Shown here: positions 63,730 to 64,000 of the stretch, piece after piece
Layout of the letters: each line of letters opens with the position of its first letter
Position numbering within the stretch: position 1 is the first letter of the stretch
From: Exiguobacterium artemiae 255-15
GTDB lineage: Bacteria > Bacillota > Bacilli > Exiguobacteriales > Exiguobacteriaceae
Direction: 5' to 3'
Length of the DNA: 64,000 nt
Assembly: GCF_000019905.1 (NCBI RefSeq)
Contig: NC_010556.1
Span: 894,001-958,000 of the forward strand
Position numbers and translations under genes: made by a program
The notes under the pieces: generated by a model
Seen by the model: only the letters and a program-made list of their open reading frames with translations
The model's database searches: none
What the model was told of the DNA's origin: nothing

Positions 63730-64000
63730 ATGACAAAGGGGCAACGGTTAATCAAGATTCGGGAAATCATTACGCAGTCAGAAATCGAAACACAAGATGA
63801 GTTAGTCGAGGAACTTCGAAATGCAGGCTATAAAGTAACCCAGGCGACCGTCTCTCGAGATATTAAAGAACTTCATCTCGTGAAGGTGCCGCTCAATGAT
63901 GGCCGATACAAATACAGCTTGCCTGCCGATCAGCGGTTCAATCCACTCGGAAAGTTACGCCGATTGCTCGGAGATAGCTTCATCTCGATTGATTCCGCAC
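63730..64000 (+). CDS. argR: Arginine repressor ArgR/AhrC (3' end outside window)
   Basis: The first 90 codons of a protein of about 150 residues, beginning [16 protein letters not shown], with [15 protein letters not shown] and [13 protein letters not shown] forming the winged helix. ArgR hexamers bind ARG boxes with arginine to control synthesis and catabolism. GTGCAAGG precedes the ATG. Position after yqxC matches Bacillus ahrC; recN would be expected next. Confidence 0.95.
   Translation, partial: MTKGQRLIKIREIITQSEIETQDELVEELRNAGYKVTQATVSRDIKELHLVKVPLNDGRYKYSLPADQRFNPLGKLRRLLGDSFISIDSA

Noticed and set aside
1-64000. CRISPR array
   Set aside because: No regularly spaced repeat with unique spacers of 25-40 bp was seen; the tandem repeats found are 7 or 15 bp and too close together.

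Overview
The window reads as chromosomal core sequence of a Bacillales firmicute, most likely Exiguobacterium (inference). Gene order follows the Bacillus subtilis yqg-yqh-yqi block: sodA, pbpA, pstS-C-A-B, phoU, rpmG, yqgN, yqgQ, glcK, an LTA synthase, yqgW/X/Y/Z, comG, gcvT-PA-PB, yqhL, lipM, mntR, yqhP/Q, aroQ, yqhT, efp, accBC, nusB, folD, xseAB, ispA, dxs, yqxC, argR. Ribosome-binding sites are strong and purine-rich, GTG and TTG starts are frequent, and U-tailed hairpin terminators separate most units. There is no prophage, CRISPR array, rRNA operon or intact insertion sequence.

Region by region. 1-9.4 kb: tail of an HNH protein, then a ferrous-iron uptake operon (feoA-feoB-small Cys-rich protein) behind a perfect Fur-type box; polyphosphate kinase and exopolyphosphatase on the minus strand; then an ATPase-permease-Zur operon of the Listeria zurAMR kind behind a Zur-type box. 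9.5-17.6 kb: NAD(P)HX repair enzyme, membrane EAL protein, YqfW nucleotidase, ispG, an unknown membrane protein, a Na/Pi cotransporter, and tRNA-Met plus a CAT tRNA that matches the lysidine-dependent Ile2 type. 17.6-29.8 kb: cytoplasmic alpha-amylase, sodA, a class B PBP, the phosphate operon behind a four-repeat PhoP-type box, and a DUF4912 protein next to a GH57 enzyme with a half glycosyltransferase fused at its C-terminus.

29.8-40.3 kb: small housekeeping genes of the yqg block, interrupted by DUF92, ldh, a roughly 400-bp gene-free structured element, a GNAT and an M42 peptidase. 40.3-44.6 kb: the seven-gene comG DNA-uptake pseudopilus operon, aroK and a small membrane protein. 44.8-51.7 kb: glycine cleavage, rhodanese, octanoyl transferase, mntR, a phosphoribosyltransferase and yqhP. 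51.7-64 kb: yqhQ, then aroQ through argR, covering shikimate, translation, fatty-acid initiation, folate, DNA-repair and isoprenoid genes.

Functionally the window joins metal homeostasis (Fur, Zur, MntR), phosphate handling (Pst/PhoU, Na/Pi transporter, Ppk/Ppx), alpha-glucan metabolism, competence, one-carbon and lipoate chemistry, and isoprenoid synthesis. The most unusual stretch is 32743-33153. It has no convincing ORF, at least seven helices including a possible pseudoknot, and two similar end hairpins. On the minus strand it finishes like an IS200/IS605 right end or TnpB guide RNA, but no tnpB or tnpA is present.
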